IMG/VR virus record: IMGVR_UViG_3300032322_002561
Coordinates: 124,001-188,000 of that record
Reading direction: 5' to 3' (one strand)
Origin: a virus
DNA length: 64,000 bases
Shown: positions 26,029 to 34,621 of the stretch, piece by piece
Position numbering within the stretch: position 1 is the stretch's first letter
How the letters are laid out: each line of letters starts with the position of its first letter
Made by a program: the position numbers and the translations under genes
The notes under the pieces: generated by a model
What the model saw: the letters and a program-made list of their open reading frames with translations, nothing else
Database searches by the model: none
What the model was told of the DNA's origin: nothing

Positions 26029-27869
26029 AGGCTGTAGGGATCCACTATAACAAGATGACCGTTGTTGCGTCGGCCAAGATTTTCCACTGCTGATAAATCC
26101 AGGGGTGCCTGCCCACCCAGAGCTTGGATCATGTGTTCGGTGGCCTGCAACAAGCCTGCCAGTTGTTGTTGTCCAATTTCATCGGGCACAGGATTCTGTT
26201 TCACAAACTCTGGACCCTGACCTCGATCCACGGCACTCATTAGTTTTTCAATGTAGTCCAAGGTAGCTTCTTCGTTGGCCACGTAGTTCACACGTTCCAT
26301 TTCATACACAAAGTAGGTTTCACCGTCCACTGTGAAGTTGCCTGAGTTGTAGATCCTGGGATAGAAAGGATTGCGTTGATTTTGCTCAAAGAAACGCACA
26401 TAGTTTTTTACAATCTGTTCACGTTCTGGATCACCAGTGCCTAGCACTTTGACTATGGTACCTCGCGGACTTTCAAACGCCATCTGGTCGCGTCCTTCAC
26501 CAGCTAACTCATAGCCACGCTGGAAAAAATATTCTTGTATTCTATCACTGACAGTGAGTTCGTCAGGATAGTTGACTTCATTTACCTGTGCCACGGGTCT
26601 CCAGGCCTGGATATAGTCACGATTCAATAGATACTTTGCGGCCCAAGCACGATGATTGCCATCTATGATGTAGCGATCAGCATCTATTACAATGGGTTTC
26701 CGGTCTACCAAGTGAGCACTGACTTCGCCAGCATGGCCAGGTTCTACCATCATTACTCTGCCGTAGGGATCACTTTCAGGTTCGTCGTCATCGTAGTCCA
26801 CGTCATCGTATTCTTGATCAGGTATGTTAAGGTTAAGTAGTGGAACTTGAACCAGTTCCCACTGTGGGTGTGCTAACACAGCTCGGGCTAACTTGTCTGT
26901 CATGGGTTCGTGATGTGTCTTGTTTATGTAAGCCAGGACTTGTTTCGCTGTGGCTTGCTGTGCTTCTTGAATAGGTTGCCGTTTTCTAAATATGCTGTAT
27001 AGAATAGGAAAATCTTCGTCGCCTACCATGTCCTGTACCAAGGGTCGGGCACCACCTTCACGCTGGATAAAATCCTGATACACCTGTTGATACACAGCTT
27101 CAGGATCTCTGCGATAGTCTGCACTGCTTTTACAGTCGCTGGTGAATCCTTCAAAGTGTATGCGATAGGCTCCTATGTCTTCCACACCACAGTCGTCAGG
27201 ATTTAGGCTGTCTAGGAACTGTTCTATGGCTCTAGGTATGCGTGCTTCTTTGAGATTTTGTTGTCGATCCAGGTAGTACAAATTCCAGCCAGGAGGATGT
27301 TCAGTCGATGCCCGCCATTCTGGGCCCAGGACACGCTGTAGCAAAGGCAGTAATCGGTCATAGAGTTTCGCACGGCTGGTGTCAGTGCCTATGGACTTGT
27401 ACCAAACTCGCTTGGGTTTGTAATAAGCCACTGCTTCGGGCAATCTAGCAAGTATCACATTGATAGCAGACATCAAGGTCTGGGTACTGCCTGGTTTGCC
27501 CTTGTCTTTTTCCAATGCAAATCCACGACCGTCCACACTGAAGTTTATTTCTAATCCCTTGGCGGTATTTTTAAAAAACACTTCTAGGTTGTGTTCACCA
27601 GCCTTGGTCTTAAATCTACTACGACTCTGGTGTGCGGCAGGTTCACTTTTTACTGGGCGATCAAATATTTCTTCTAGATTTTTAAAATCGCGAATCCAGG
27701 TCCATCTTGTGTCGGCGTCAATCCATTTCACACCCATGCTATTACGTTTATGCGGTTCGGTATCTATCAGCCAGTCACCCTTTTCGTCTCTGCGGAGGAT
27801 TCTTACCACCTGGCCTGTGCGTTCTAATTTACCCATGCGAAATGGTGCGGCAAATTCTTCAGCTCTCAT
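26025..27869 (-). CDS. Modular protein with ParB/sulfiredoxin-like and kinase-like parts
   Basis: 614 residues. The central segment PIVIDADRYIIDGNHRAWAA (about 390-410) is the ParB/sulfiredoxin-type motif (D/EGNHR). The C-terminal part has GTIVKVLGTGDPER, then YFVYEMERV, then GHLVIVDPYSL at the extreme end, reminiscent of the beta-Lys, hinge and metal-binding elements of a protein-kinase fold. An acidic linker separates them. It begins MRAEEFAAPF. ATGA overlaps on both sides. Activities are unproven. Confidence 0.55.
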   Translation of the reverse strand: MRAEEFAAPFRMGKLERTGQVVRILRRDEKGDWLIDTEPHKRNSMGVKWIDADTRWTWIRDFKNLEEIFDRPVKSEPAAHQSRSRFKTKAGEHNLEVFFKNTAKGLEINFSVDGRGFALEKDKGKPGSTQTLMSAINVILARLPEAVAYYKPKRVWYKSIGTDTSRAKLYDRLLPLLQRVLGPEWRASTEHPPGWNLYYLDRQQNLKEARIPRAIEQFLDSLNPDDCGVEDIGAYRIHFEGFTSDCKSSADYRRDPEAVYQQVYQDFIQREGGARPLVQDMVGDEDFPILYSIFRKRQPIQEAQQATAKQVLAYINKTHHEPMTDKLARAVLAHPQWELVQVPLLNLNIPDQEYDDVDYDDDEPESDPYGRVMMVEPGHAGEVSAHLVDRKPIVIDADRYIIDGNHRAWAAKYLLNRDYIQAWRPVAQVNEVNYPDELTVSDRIQEYFFQRGYELAGEGRDQMAFESPRGTIVKVLGTGDPEREQIVKNYVRFFEQNQRNPFYPRIYNSGNFTVDGETYFVYEMERVNYVANEEATLDYIEKLMSAVDRGQGPEFVKQNPVPDEIGQQQLAGLLQATEHMIQALGGQAPLDLSAVENLGRRNNGHLVIVDPYSL

Positions 27870-28453
27870 GTTCTATGATACTCCGACGCTTGGCCATTGG
27901 GATCCACATGCCAGGCATAGAATCGGCTCCAAGGATATTCTTGTTTGAGGCTTAGGAACGCATTCAAGTTGGGCACTGAATCATCGTACATGATCAGCTT
28001 GTCAAAGTGTTCCTTGCCCAACAAGTGCCGTAGTATGATCTTTTTCTTTTCTTCTGTGGCGGCCTTGATGGCCAGGTTGCCAGCACGATACACATGTACT
28101 TTGTCCATGTTGATACCAAAGCGTCTAAAGGTATCTAGGAATATGTCTCGATCGTTGAAGTCCGATCTGGCAGTGAGCATGATCACTCGATTGCCCGTGG
28201 CTATGTCGTGCTTGAGTTGTTTGATCATGCCAGGTATGGGTCGTGCCTTGGTAAAAAACTCTCGGGCATCTTGAAACTCACCAAAGTCAAATGTTTCACC
28301 GGGTTGTAGTCGGTAGTGTGTGAAGTCGTGACTGTTTAATTTTTTGACAATTTTCCCATCACGAACTACACCTACCTGGGTGTCGGTGTTGACCAAGGTA
28401 TCGTCAATGTCAAATATGACTAGTTTTTCGTTTCCAAGTTCGCTGGCTCTCAT
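27866..28453 (-). CDS. HAD-superfamily phosphatase
   Basis: 195 residues. IFDIDDTLV (residues 13-21) is HAD motif I (nucleophile Asp15, acid/base Asp17), MLTARSDFN motif II, and YDDSVPN motif IV. An insert between motifs I and II forms a small cap. It resembles 5'-nucleotidase/polynucleotide phosphatase relatives. N-terminus MRASELGNEK shares the leader motif. A late-type box (CGTAAATA, 28459-28466) lies five bases before ATG. Confidence 0.8.
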   Translation of the reverse strand: MRASELGNEKLVIFDIDDTLVNTDTQVGVVRDGKIVKKLNSHDFTHYRLQPGETFDFGEFQDAREFFTKARPIPGMIKQLKHDIATGNRVIMLTARSDFNDRDIFLDTFRRFGINMDKVHVYRAGNLAIKAATEEKKKIILRHLLGKEHFDKLIMYDDSVPNLNAFLSLKQEYPWSRFYAWHVDPNGQASEYHRT

Positions 28454-28457
28454 ACAC

Positions 28458-28865
28458 TTATTTACGCGGCCTGCCGGCTGTTACTCGCTGTATGAGCATG
28501 GCACTGTTTTCTATGCTCACATACTTTAATCTGCAGAATGTGGCACTTACTGTGCCTTTAGCATAGGCTGTGTTGAGTCCTTGGGCTATTTCGTTGAGTG
28601 CCTGGGCACTTTTGTAGCCATTCTCATTGCGGGGTATTTGCTGACTGTATTTTTCATACAAGTTGGTCTTGCGAGCCATGGCTTCGGCATTGACCGGAGC
28701 CAGTACTGGGTTGGCACACTGCTCGCGATACTGACCTGCGTCCACACGTATTTCTGTAATCAGCAGGTATTCGTTGGCGTCGTAGGGTGCCATGAAGTAG
28801 GCATCCCACAAGGCACAGCCACTGAGGACAGTGGCTGTGATCAAGGCTAAAACAAATTTACGCAT
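28458..28865 (-). CDS. Putative lipoprotein
   Basis: 135 residues. A signal peptide ends in LSGC (lipobox, Cys17), so the mature protein should be lipidated and face the periplasm. The rest is helical with a Cys pair. The start shares one base with the stop of aceA (TGATG). Function unknown, perhaps an accessory to lysis or envelope interaction. Confidence 0.65.
   Translation of the reverse strand: MRKFVLALITATVLSGCALWDAYFMAPYDANEYLLITEIRVDAGQYREQCANPVLAPVNAEAMARKTNLYEKYSQQIPRNENGYKSAQALNEIAQGLNTAYAKGTVSATFCRLKYVSIENSAMLIQRVTAGRPRK
28459..28466 (-). promoter_or_regulatory. Late-type box CGTAAATA
   Basis: Minus-strand CGTAAATA exactly five bases before ATG at 28453; it overlaps the stop codon of the lipoprotein gene. 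Confidence 0.5.
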
Positions 28866-30142
28866 CAGTGAAACTGCTCCTCCTCTGTGCTTCCTTTTAA
28901 TGCCTGGGTACTTGCATCCGCTTCGATGGTTGTGGTGAGCCGGTCAAAGTATCCCGTTCCCACTTCTCGTTGATGCTTGACCGCTTCAAAGCCTCGGGCA
29001 CCGTCTGTGAATTCTTTTTGTTGTAGTTCCACAAACGCAGACATGCCACGGCGAGCATACCCATGAGCCAGATCAAACATGCCGTGATTAAGAGCATGAA
29101 ACCCAGCCAGAGTAATGAATTGGAACTTGTAGCCCATTGCACCCAGCTCTCGCTGGAAAATAGATATTGTTGTATCATCTAGGTTTTTCTTCCAGTTAAA
29201 CGATGGTGAGCAGTTGTATGCCAACATCTTGTTGGGATATTTGTCATGTATCGCATCTGCGAAACGTTTGGCAAAATCCAAATCTGGTGTACCTGTTTCG
29301 CACCAGATCAAATCAGCATAGGCCGCATAAGCTAGGCCACGACTGACTGCTTGTTCAAAGCCGTTGCGTGTGACGTAGAAGCCTTCCACGGTGCGCTCGC
29401 CTGTGAGGAACGGTCGGTCATTTTCATCCACATCAGTTGTGACAAGTCCAGCGGCTTCGGCATCAGTGCGTGCCAACAACACAGTAGGCACACCACACAC
29501 ATCAGCGGCTAATCTTGCCGCATTGAGCTTGTTGACTGCTTCACGTGTGGGTATCAGGACCTTGCCGCCCATGTGTCCACATTTCTTGGCTGATGCAAGT
29601 TGGTCTTCAAAATGCACGCCCGCGGCACCGGCTTCGATCATGCTTTTCATTAATTCATATGCGTTAAGCACACCACCAAATCCAGATTCAGCATCGGCCA
29701 CGATGGGTTGGAAAAAATCCGTCTCGCCTGAGTCTTCCATCCACTGGATCTGATCAGCACGTGTGAATGTGTTGTTGATCTTGCGCACCATCTCGGGCAC
29801 TGAATTCACTGCATATAGACTTTGATCCGGATACATCTGTCCCGACGTGTTGGCGTCAGCAGCCACTTGCCAACCACTTAGGTAAATTCCCTTGAGTCCG
29901 GCCTTGACCTGTTGTAGTGCCTGCATGCCTGTGAGCGCACCCAAGGTGGCCACATAGGGTTCTTCCAGGAGACTCATCCATAGTTTGTCGGCACCACGTT
30001 GTGCTAGACTGTATTCCACAGGATTTGATCCTTGTAGGTCAACAACTTGTTCTGCTGTATAATTTCTCTTGATGTGATCCCAACGTGGATTGGTTTCCCA
30101 TTCTTTTTTGATTACTGCTGCTCGGGCCTTTTTGTTAGGCAT
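28865..30142 (-). CDS. aceA: Isocitrate lyase
   Basis: 425 residues, full length. It cleaves isocitrate to glyoxylate and succinate. KKCGH (186-190, catalytic Cys188), [12 protein letters not shown] (metal/substrate site), WCETGTPDL and [12 protein letters not shown] are all intact, as is the C-terminal lid ending [16 protein letters not shown] and a one-base gap from the upstream membrane-protein gene show it is in the lysis operon. Isocitrate lyase is the first committed glyoxylate-shunt enzyme; no malate synthase is in the window. It would save carbon in acetate or fatty-acid metabolism (inference). Confidence 0.95.
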   Translation of the reverse strand: MPNKKARAAVIKKEWETNPRWDHIKRNYTAEQVVDLQGSNPVEYSLAQRGADKLWMSLLEEPYVATLGALTGMQALQQVKAGLKGIYLSGWQVAADANTSGQMYPDQSLYAVNSVPEMVRKINNTFTRADQIQWMEDSGETDFFQPIVADAESGFGGVLNAYELMKSMIEAGAAGVHFEDQLASAKKCGHMGGKVLIPTREAVNKLNAARLAADVCGVPTVLLARTDAEAAGLVTTDVDENDRPFLTGERTVEGFYVTRNGFEQAVSRGLAYAAYADLIWCETGTPDLDFAKRFADAIHDKYPNKMLAYNCSPSFNWKKNLDDTTISIFQRELGAMGYKFQFITLAGFHALNHGMFDLAHGYARRGMSAFVELQQKEFTDGARGFEAVKHQREVGTGYFDRLTTTIEADASTQALKGSTEEEQFH

Positions 30143-30143
30143 T

Positions 30144-30482
30144 TTACTTCTCCTCTTCTTTGCGTGTCATGTACTTGTCCATGATGGCGTTACCGACCCA
30201 CACGGCCATGTAACCTACAAAATACCATTCTGGAAAGTTACCTGGATTGTTTATCAATATGTAGATAAATCCCCAGGTGCTGATTACCCAAGCGCCGAAT
30301 CTTGTGAATTTCTTCTCGTCGAGTTTGCCCTCAGTCGATACCAGATCTTTTAGGTCCAGCTCATCATTGGGATTACGTGTCATTGTTACCAAGGTAATGA
30401 TAATAATGAGCACCATCAGAGCCAACAACAATTCCATGGTGTTGGCCGCTGTAAAATAGTTCATGAAAGTTTCAAAGGTCAT
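30144..30482 (-). CDS. Two-TM membrane protein, holin/antiholin candidate
   Basis: 112 residues from ATG 30482, which overlaps the stop of the o-spanin gene (ATGA). Hydrophobic segments are [19 protein letters not shown] and [15 protein letters not shown], followed by a charged tail ending RKEEEK. Its place directly after the spanins fits a holin or antiholin. Family uncertain. Confidence 0.55.
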   Translation of the reverse strand: MTFETFMNYFTAANTMELLLALMVLIIIITLVTMTRNPNDELDLKDLVSTEGKLDEKKFTRFGAWVISTWGFIYILINNPGNFPEWYFVGYMAVWVGNAIMDKYMTRKEEEK

Positions 30483-30781
30483 TTGCTGATACTTTCGTAG
30501 ATTTTTCGTTGTTCGTCGTACCACTGTTGCCAGCCGTCAGTACGGTTCTTGCACTCGTAGTAGAGCGCATAGTTGGCCACAACCACTTCTAACAGGCTAC
30601 TTAGCTGGTGGTCTTGTGGGTTGACTTGTGCTAGGGCGGGGCAAGGTTCCCGTAGTTCCTGTGGAACTTCCGGAAACTTTATTTTGACTGGCGCTGTTGA
30701 GCAACTCGATAGCAACATCAGGCACACGACACTCAGCATCAATCTTACTTGCATTAGCCCTAATAGCGGCTTGGTTTGCAT
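30479..30781 (-). CDS. o-spanin (Rz1-like lipoprotein)
   Basis: 100 residues. The lipobox LSSC (Cys27) follows a hydrophobic signal, then a Pro-containing segment (PEVPQELREPCP) typical of outer-membrane spanins. RBS AGGAAG lies six bases before ATG 30781. Its first 185 bases lie inside the i-spanin gene in another frame, the classic Rz/Rz1 nested arrangement. It joins with i-spanin to disrupt the outer membrane. Confidence 0.75.
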   Translation of the reverse strand: MQTKPLLGLMQVRLMLSVVCLMLLSSCSTAPVKIKFPEVPQELREPCPALAQVNPQDHQLSSLLEVVVANYALYYECKNRTDGWQQWYDEQRKIYESISK

Positions 30782-31124
30782 TTTTTACTTCCTGTGTTAA
30801 ACGTTTGTTTTGAGACAACTGATCCGACAACTTCTTGTTGGCTTCAGCACTTTGTTTCTCTGCCGTGGCGACCCGGGCTTCTAGTTCCTTCACACGCTCG
30901 CGCCAACTACGTTCTACATCAGCGCCGCCCTTGAAGTACACACCTAATACTAAACATACAACTCCGATGAGCTGTATGGGTCCGCGATATAAATTAAAAT
31001 AAGGTACCCAGCGAGCAATCCATGAAGCACTGATGCCCACCAGACCCACTATGATCAGACCATTGACTAAAACAGTGATCAGCCAGTCAGGTATCAAACT
31101 CCAAAGGAACGCCAGTTGCCACAT
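30597..31124 (-). CDS. i-spanin (Rz-like)
   Basis: 175 residues. Two N-terminal membrane segments (WLITVLVNGLIIVGLVGI; IQLIGVVCLVLGVYF) precede a charged coiled coil (VKELEARVATAEKQSAEANKK) that would span the periplasm, and a low-complexity Ser/Thr/Pro end. The start overlaps the endolysin stop by one base (TGATG). The o-spanin is nested in its 3' part. Confidence 0.75.
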   Translation of the reverse strand: MWQLAFLWSLIPDWLITVLVNGLIIVGLVGISASWIARWVPYFNLYRGPIQLIGVVCLVLGVYFKGGADVERSWRERVKELEARVATAEKQSAEANKKLSDQLSQNKRLTQEVKNANQAAIRANASKIDAECRVPDVAIELLNSASQNKVSGSSTGTTGTLPRPSTSQPTRPPAK

Positions 31125-31750
31125 CAGTGACCACCAAATACTTCTAGGGCATGAGCATAGTGTTTCATTCTATCCTCAAGGCCAATGGTTCCCCCGTTTA
31201 TTCTTTTTGTCATTGTGAGAATATCGTTTGTGTCAGCAAAACGATTTAAGTTGTTGGTTTCCCAGAACCAGCAGGCACTTTGTACTGCGCCTTCAAAGGT
31301 TTCTAGATATGCAGCGGCTTCCTCTACAGGTGTTTCAATACTTTCGGCAAAATTTTCATAATTGCTCTTGCCTGTGAGCTGTATGAGTCCACGTCCGCAA
31401 TATCTGTAGCCATCGCCTGAGGCTTCGTCGCCGTTGCCCATCCTATTGGCATAGATACGGTTGGCTATGGCTTCGGCCTTGTTGGGCAAGCTGGCATATT
31501 GATTGGCCAGCTCATCTGTGGGGAAATACTTGGGAAATATTTTACGCAGGCTGGCCGCACGATAATTCAAATTTTCTTTAAGGAACATGAATCCGCCCGA
31601 CTCATGCGCACACTGGGCCAAAAAGGCAGCCACACGCTGTGGCGTGTCAATACCATAATCAGGTAACAATTTGTTTAGTGCGTCACACCATTGATCAATG
31701 TAGGGATTTTTGGGTATGATCTGTGCCAGTTGTTCACGGGTAATTTGCAT
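31124..31750 (-). CDS. GH19 chitinase-like endolysin
   Basis: 208 residues. AHESGG (catalytic Glu50) and the downstream KEN (Glu59) fit GH19, and GYRYCGRGLIQLTG is the family's substrate-cleft signature. It cleaves peptidoglycan or chitin-like beta-1,4 bonds. No signal peptide, so export needs a holin. A late-type box (GCTAAATA) sits 23 bases before the ATG with AAGGAC RBS. Confidence 0.9.
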   Translation of the reverse strand: MQITREQLAQIIPKNPYIDQWCDALNKLLPDYGIDTPQRVAAFLAQCAHESGGFMFLKENLNYRAASLRKIFPKYFPTDELANQYASLPNKAEAIANRIYANRMGNGDEASGDGYRYCGRGLIQLTGKSNYENFAESIETPVEEAAAYLETFEGAVQSACWFWETNNLNRFADTNDILTMTKRINGGTIGLEDRMKHYAHALEVFGGH

Positions 31751-31773
31751 GGGTAAAGTCCTTTAAGTACCCA

Positions 31774-31781
31774 TATTTAGC
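31774..31781 (-). promoter_or_regulatory. Late-type box GCTAAATA
   Basis: Minus-strand GCTAAATA 23 bases before the endolysin ATG; the leader carries AAGGAC. Confidence 0.45.
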
Positions 31782-31782
31782 A

Positions 31783-32460
31783 CTAACTCACATGCAACAT
31801 GTTTGCTGTGGCAGTGGGAAGATTTGTAATCATATAATTGGCTGCGGCTTTATGTGCAGTTTCTAGGGGATGAAGCTTTGGACTTATTTCGTAACCTTTT
31901 TGCCTGGACCACTCCAAAAAGGTCATGTCTTCAAACATTGTAAAATAAGGGCGTAAAAAATTCTGTAGACTGGCTGTCACCGAGCTGTTGTTCCAGGTTT
32001 GATCCAGCAACAAAGGGTCAATATAGGTCATGACAAAGGGTTGTTTTTTTTGGTGCAACATGTCCACAACAGATTTTACGTAAATCAAGCTGGTTAATTT
32101 GTCTTTGTATTCAGATTGTAATTGTGCAAAATAATTCACAGCCAAAGGATCAGGGTCTGCAGGCCGCAGTGTTTGCCATTCCGAGTGTTTGTATTTGATA
32201 TGCGGTACCGAAATGTAATCAAAACGATCGATCCAGGTCCAACTAATCACATACAGGGCTTGGTCATTGATGTAAAGTTGTTTTAGAACTTGTTCAGCAA
32301 TGCGAAGATTTCCGCATCCAGCTGACGCCCAACATTGATATTCAAACCCTAAATTTTCTGCAAGTCTGGCTGGCCATGTCTGCGTGCTGCCATTGAGAGG
32401 ATCATAGTCAGATAGATCTGAACCTTGTATAAAACTACAACCAAAACTTTTGAGTTTCAT
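31783..32460 (-). CDS. SGNH-hydrolase-like protein 2
   Basis: 225 residues. SFGCSFIQGSDLS has the block I serine, and WASAGCGNLRIAEQV fits block II. No convincing terminal DxxH is seen, but LHPLETAHKAAANYM near the end supplies a histidine in about the right place. It resembles 3892-4704. A variant box GCTAAATT lies five bases before the ATG. Substrate unknown. Confidence 0.5.
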   Translation of the reverse strand: MKLKSFGCSFIQGSDLSDYDPLNGSTQTWPARLAENLGFEYQCWASAGCGNLRIAEQVLKQLYINDQALYVISWTWIDRFDYISVPHIKYKHSEWQTLRPADPDPLAVNYFAQLQSEYKDKLTSLIYVKSVVDMLHQKKQPFVMTYIDPLLLDQTWNNSSVTASLQNFLRPYFTMFEDMTFLEWSRQKGYEISPKLHPLETAHKAAANYMITNLPTATANMLHVS

Positions 32461-32490
32461 GCTGTAATTTAGCGCCGGCCCAACTGAGTT

Positions 32491-33330
32491 TTATTTTTCT
32501 AGTCCCAAGGATTTTCTTATCTTGGTTGCACTGATAGAATGTGTGGCCTCATCAAAGGTTTCTTGTTCAATCCGATATCCCACATCACGCCCGTAGGTAA
32601 TGTTTACGATGTTGGGCACTACCTGTATTTCGTACTGCCCTTGATACAAGGGATCCAGATCTCTGCGTATATAACTCTTGACCTGATCTATGGCAAAGGG
32701 ATTTGATCCTTGCCAGCCCTGGCAATCACGTATTTGTATCACAACCTGACCGGTCTTGGCAATGGCACGTTCAAACAAGGCTCTATGACCGGCATGCCAA
32801 GGTTGCCAGCGACCCAGCATCTGCACAGTTTCCTGTTGCCAGTTAAATGTAGGACGTCGGCGACGGTCTATGATGTGACTACCAACAAATTCAGCCCATT
32901 TTTCTGCGTTCTTTTCTGTGATGCGAAAATCATACACTTCGGGTGGCACAAACATCTTGTTGGTATCTTCAAATCTGCCGGCTTCGATGGTGTCCATCCA
33001 AATGGTCCAGTCAGCCTTGAAGTTATTGCGCATTTCTGGTATGGGTGCCACAAAGTCACAGATCACGTAGTCCGTGGTAGTGGCCAAAGCAAACTCCAAC
33101 ATCCTTAAACTCTGTCGTATGCGACCTTCCTTTGAGAAGTCCCAGTCGTTGTATTTGCGTCGCACATCGTCGGCATTGAACCAGGACACTGTGGCATCCA
33201 TGCCAGTGATGGGCAACATTTCAGGTATGTTGCTTCTGGTGCCATGTTTTTCTAGATAGGTTTTGAGATGTTCTGCAAAGTAGGTCTTACCTGATCCAGG
33301 CAGGCCCATGATCAAAATTCTTTGTGACAC
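32491..33330 (-). CDS. APS kinase-like P-loop domain fused to an HxGH nucleotidyltransferase
   Basis: 279 residues. GLPGSGKT (9-16) and FNADDVRRKY (about 51-60) are like the P-loop and acceptor loop of adenylylsulfate kinase or a related small-molecule kinase. The C-terminal half has GRWQPWHAGH (173-182) and ISATKIR, the two signatures of HxGH nucleotidyltransferases. It could phosphorylate and then nucleotidylate one metabolite; substrate unknown. It ends 12 bases before the upstream gene's start region (gap to 33343). Confidence 0.7.
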   Translation of the reverse strand: MSQRILIMGLPGSGKTYFAEHLKTYLEKHGTRSNIPEMLPITGMDATVSWFNADDVRRKYNDWDFSKEGRIRQSLRMLEFALATTTDYVICDFVAPIPEMRNNFKADWTIWMDTIEAGRFEDTNKMFVPPEVYDFRITEKNAEKWAEFVGSHIIDRRRRPTFNWQQETVQMLGRWQPWHAGHRALFERAIAKTGQVVIQIRDCQGWQGSNPFAIDQVKSYIRRDLDPLYQGQYEIQVVPNIVNITYGRDVGYRIEQETFDEATHSISATKIRKSLGLEK

Positions 33331-33342
33331 TGTGATGCTTTC

Positions 33343-33933
33343 TTAAAAGTTAATGCCGGCTGCGGATTTTAATTCTTCAATTTCGGGTGTAGTTTTGGTG
33401 TAGATCTTTTTTGTTTCTAATCCAGCAGCTTCGCGAATTTCGTTGAGATCTTTTTCTTTTTTCATTCTATAACTATCTGGGGTCAGTGGTACCGTGGCAG
33501 AAAATGATTCTTCACTAAATGGGATAGTTTTGCCTTGATAGTGTATCATCCAATCGTCTGGTTGAAATTCGGTCAATGTGCTCAAATCGTCCACGAGCTC
33601 AAACACATTTTTTGCAGCCGCAGTTCTACGACGTATTTCTACATACACCAAATATCGGCCAGGTTTTATTTCGCCTGGGCTGACTTCAGAATCCAACACA
33701 AAGTCATAGCCTTTTTCAAACCAGCTCATGAGATCTCGAGCTGCCTGTTTGTCACGAACAAAAAAACTCAGCACAATGATGTCTTCGTCGTCGCCCATTT
33801 TGGAACTGAATTCGTCCACGTGAATAGTTGACTTCATGATTCCATCAAGATCTTTGTACTGCAATCCCTCTAACAAGGATTCAGAATTATTGTGCCTGTT
33901 GTAAATTTTGTTGTGCATCTTGTGCCTGTTCAT
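33343..33933 (-). CDS. Conserved T4-like phage protein
   Basis: Up to 196 residues. The core (MKSTIHVDEFSSKMGDDED onward) is a conserved phage protein with alternating beta and acidic segments, DLMSWFEKGYDFVLD among them. Start is uncertain: ATG at 33933, 33918 or 33837 are possible, the first two overlapping the upstream gene. No enzyme motif. Possibly head-related. Confidence 0.55.
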   Translation of the reverse strand: MNRHKMHNKIYNRHNNSESLLEGLQYKDLDGIMKSTIHVDEFSSKMGDDEDIIVLSFFVRDKQAARDLMSWFEKGYDFVLDSEVSPGEIKPGRYLVYVEIRRRTAAAKNVFELVDDLSTLTEFQPDDWMIHYQGKTIPFSEESFSATVPLTPDSYRMKKEKDLNEIREAAGLETKKIYTKTTPEIEELKSAAGINF

Positions 33934-34453
33934 CGCTTTGATATTCTTGTTTGTCTAGATCCTGCTCGTAGGCATCGTCTAGATCCTTCAAATCAATTTC
34001 TTGATCTTCCATTTCAATTGAGCCGGTCCGAATTTCGCTCATGAGCCGTTTGGGCATGACAATTTCTACAAGCCAAACATTTTTTTCAATAATTCTAGCC
34101 TTGTGGGTGCCAGGAATGTAGTCACTGGGATCTGTGATCTTGATAGGTATTTTAATCTTGTTTTTCTTGTATTGTACTTCGCAATCAAAAGGCAATAATC
34201 TACGTCCACCGCGTGGATCGGGCATGAGTTTTTCAGGCCACATAAAAATACAAGTCACGCGATATTTGTCAATCTGGGGACCAGACACTAGCTCGCCAAT
34301 TTCCCAGTTTTTGTAGGCATAGATATCTAGTTCGTCCAATACTCGTTCAAAGTCCAAGAGAGTGGTCAGACTTCCATCGCTCATGTAAATGTCACGAATG
34401 TTATCGGCCACCTGCCAGTAATCTTCGTGATTTTTGAATATCTCTTTGTCCAT
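33887..34453 (-). CDS. Conserved phage protein, possible head/structural component
   Basis: 188 residues from ATG 34453 (MDKEIFKNHEDYW), which has a perfect TATAAATA five bases upstream; a longer frame to 34486 lies outside the promoter and is rejected. The middle is beta-rich, and a Gln/Asp-rich tail (QAQDAQQNLQQAQ) closes it. Function unknown. Confidence 0.65.
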   Translation of the reverse strand: MDKEIFKNHEDYWQVADNIRDIYMSDGSLTTLLDFERVLDELDIYAYKNWEIGELVSGPQIDKYRVTCIFMWPEKLMPDPRGGRRLLPFDCEVQYKKNKIKIPIKITDPSDYIPGTHKARIIEKNVWLVEIVMPKRLMSEIRTGSIEMEDQEIDLKDLDDAYEQDLDKQEYQSDEQAQDAQQNLQQAQ

Positions 34454-34458
34454 GCAAT

Positions 34459-34466
34459 TATTTATA
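34459..34466 (-). promoter_or_regulatory. T4-late-type box TATAAATA
   Basis: Perfect consensus, five bases before ATG 34453. Confidence 0.6.
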
Positions 34467-34546
34467 CAGGATGCACAAGCTGGCAAGTTAGTGGAAAAAT
34501 GCCCTGGTCAATATTTATTGTTAAAAAATAAAAAATTCAACTGTGA

Positions 34547-34575
34547 TTGATTTTGCATGTGTTTGATCGTAAATA
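34547..34575 (+). promoter_or_regulatory. Possible promoter upstream of phoH
   Basis: TTGATT (34547-34552), 17 bases, TAAATA (34570-34575), with CGTAAATA as an overlapping late-type box at 34568-34575; leader of 46 bases with AAGGAG. Weak consensus. Confidence 0.35.
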
Positions 34576-34621
34576 TCTTGGTCCAAAGTCTGGGCAATCA
34601 AACACACAAGGAGAATAGCTC

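Noticed and set aside
28897-29178. 93-codon frame with apparent TM helices inside aceA
   Set aside because: It lies fully inside a strongly conserved enzyme in another frame, with no RBS or start context.
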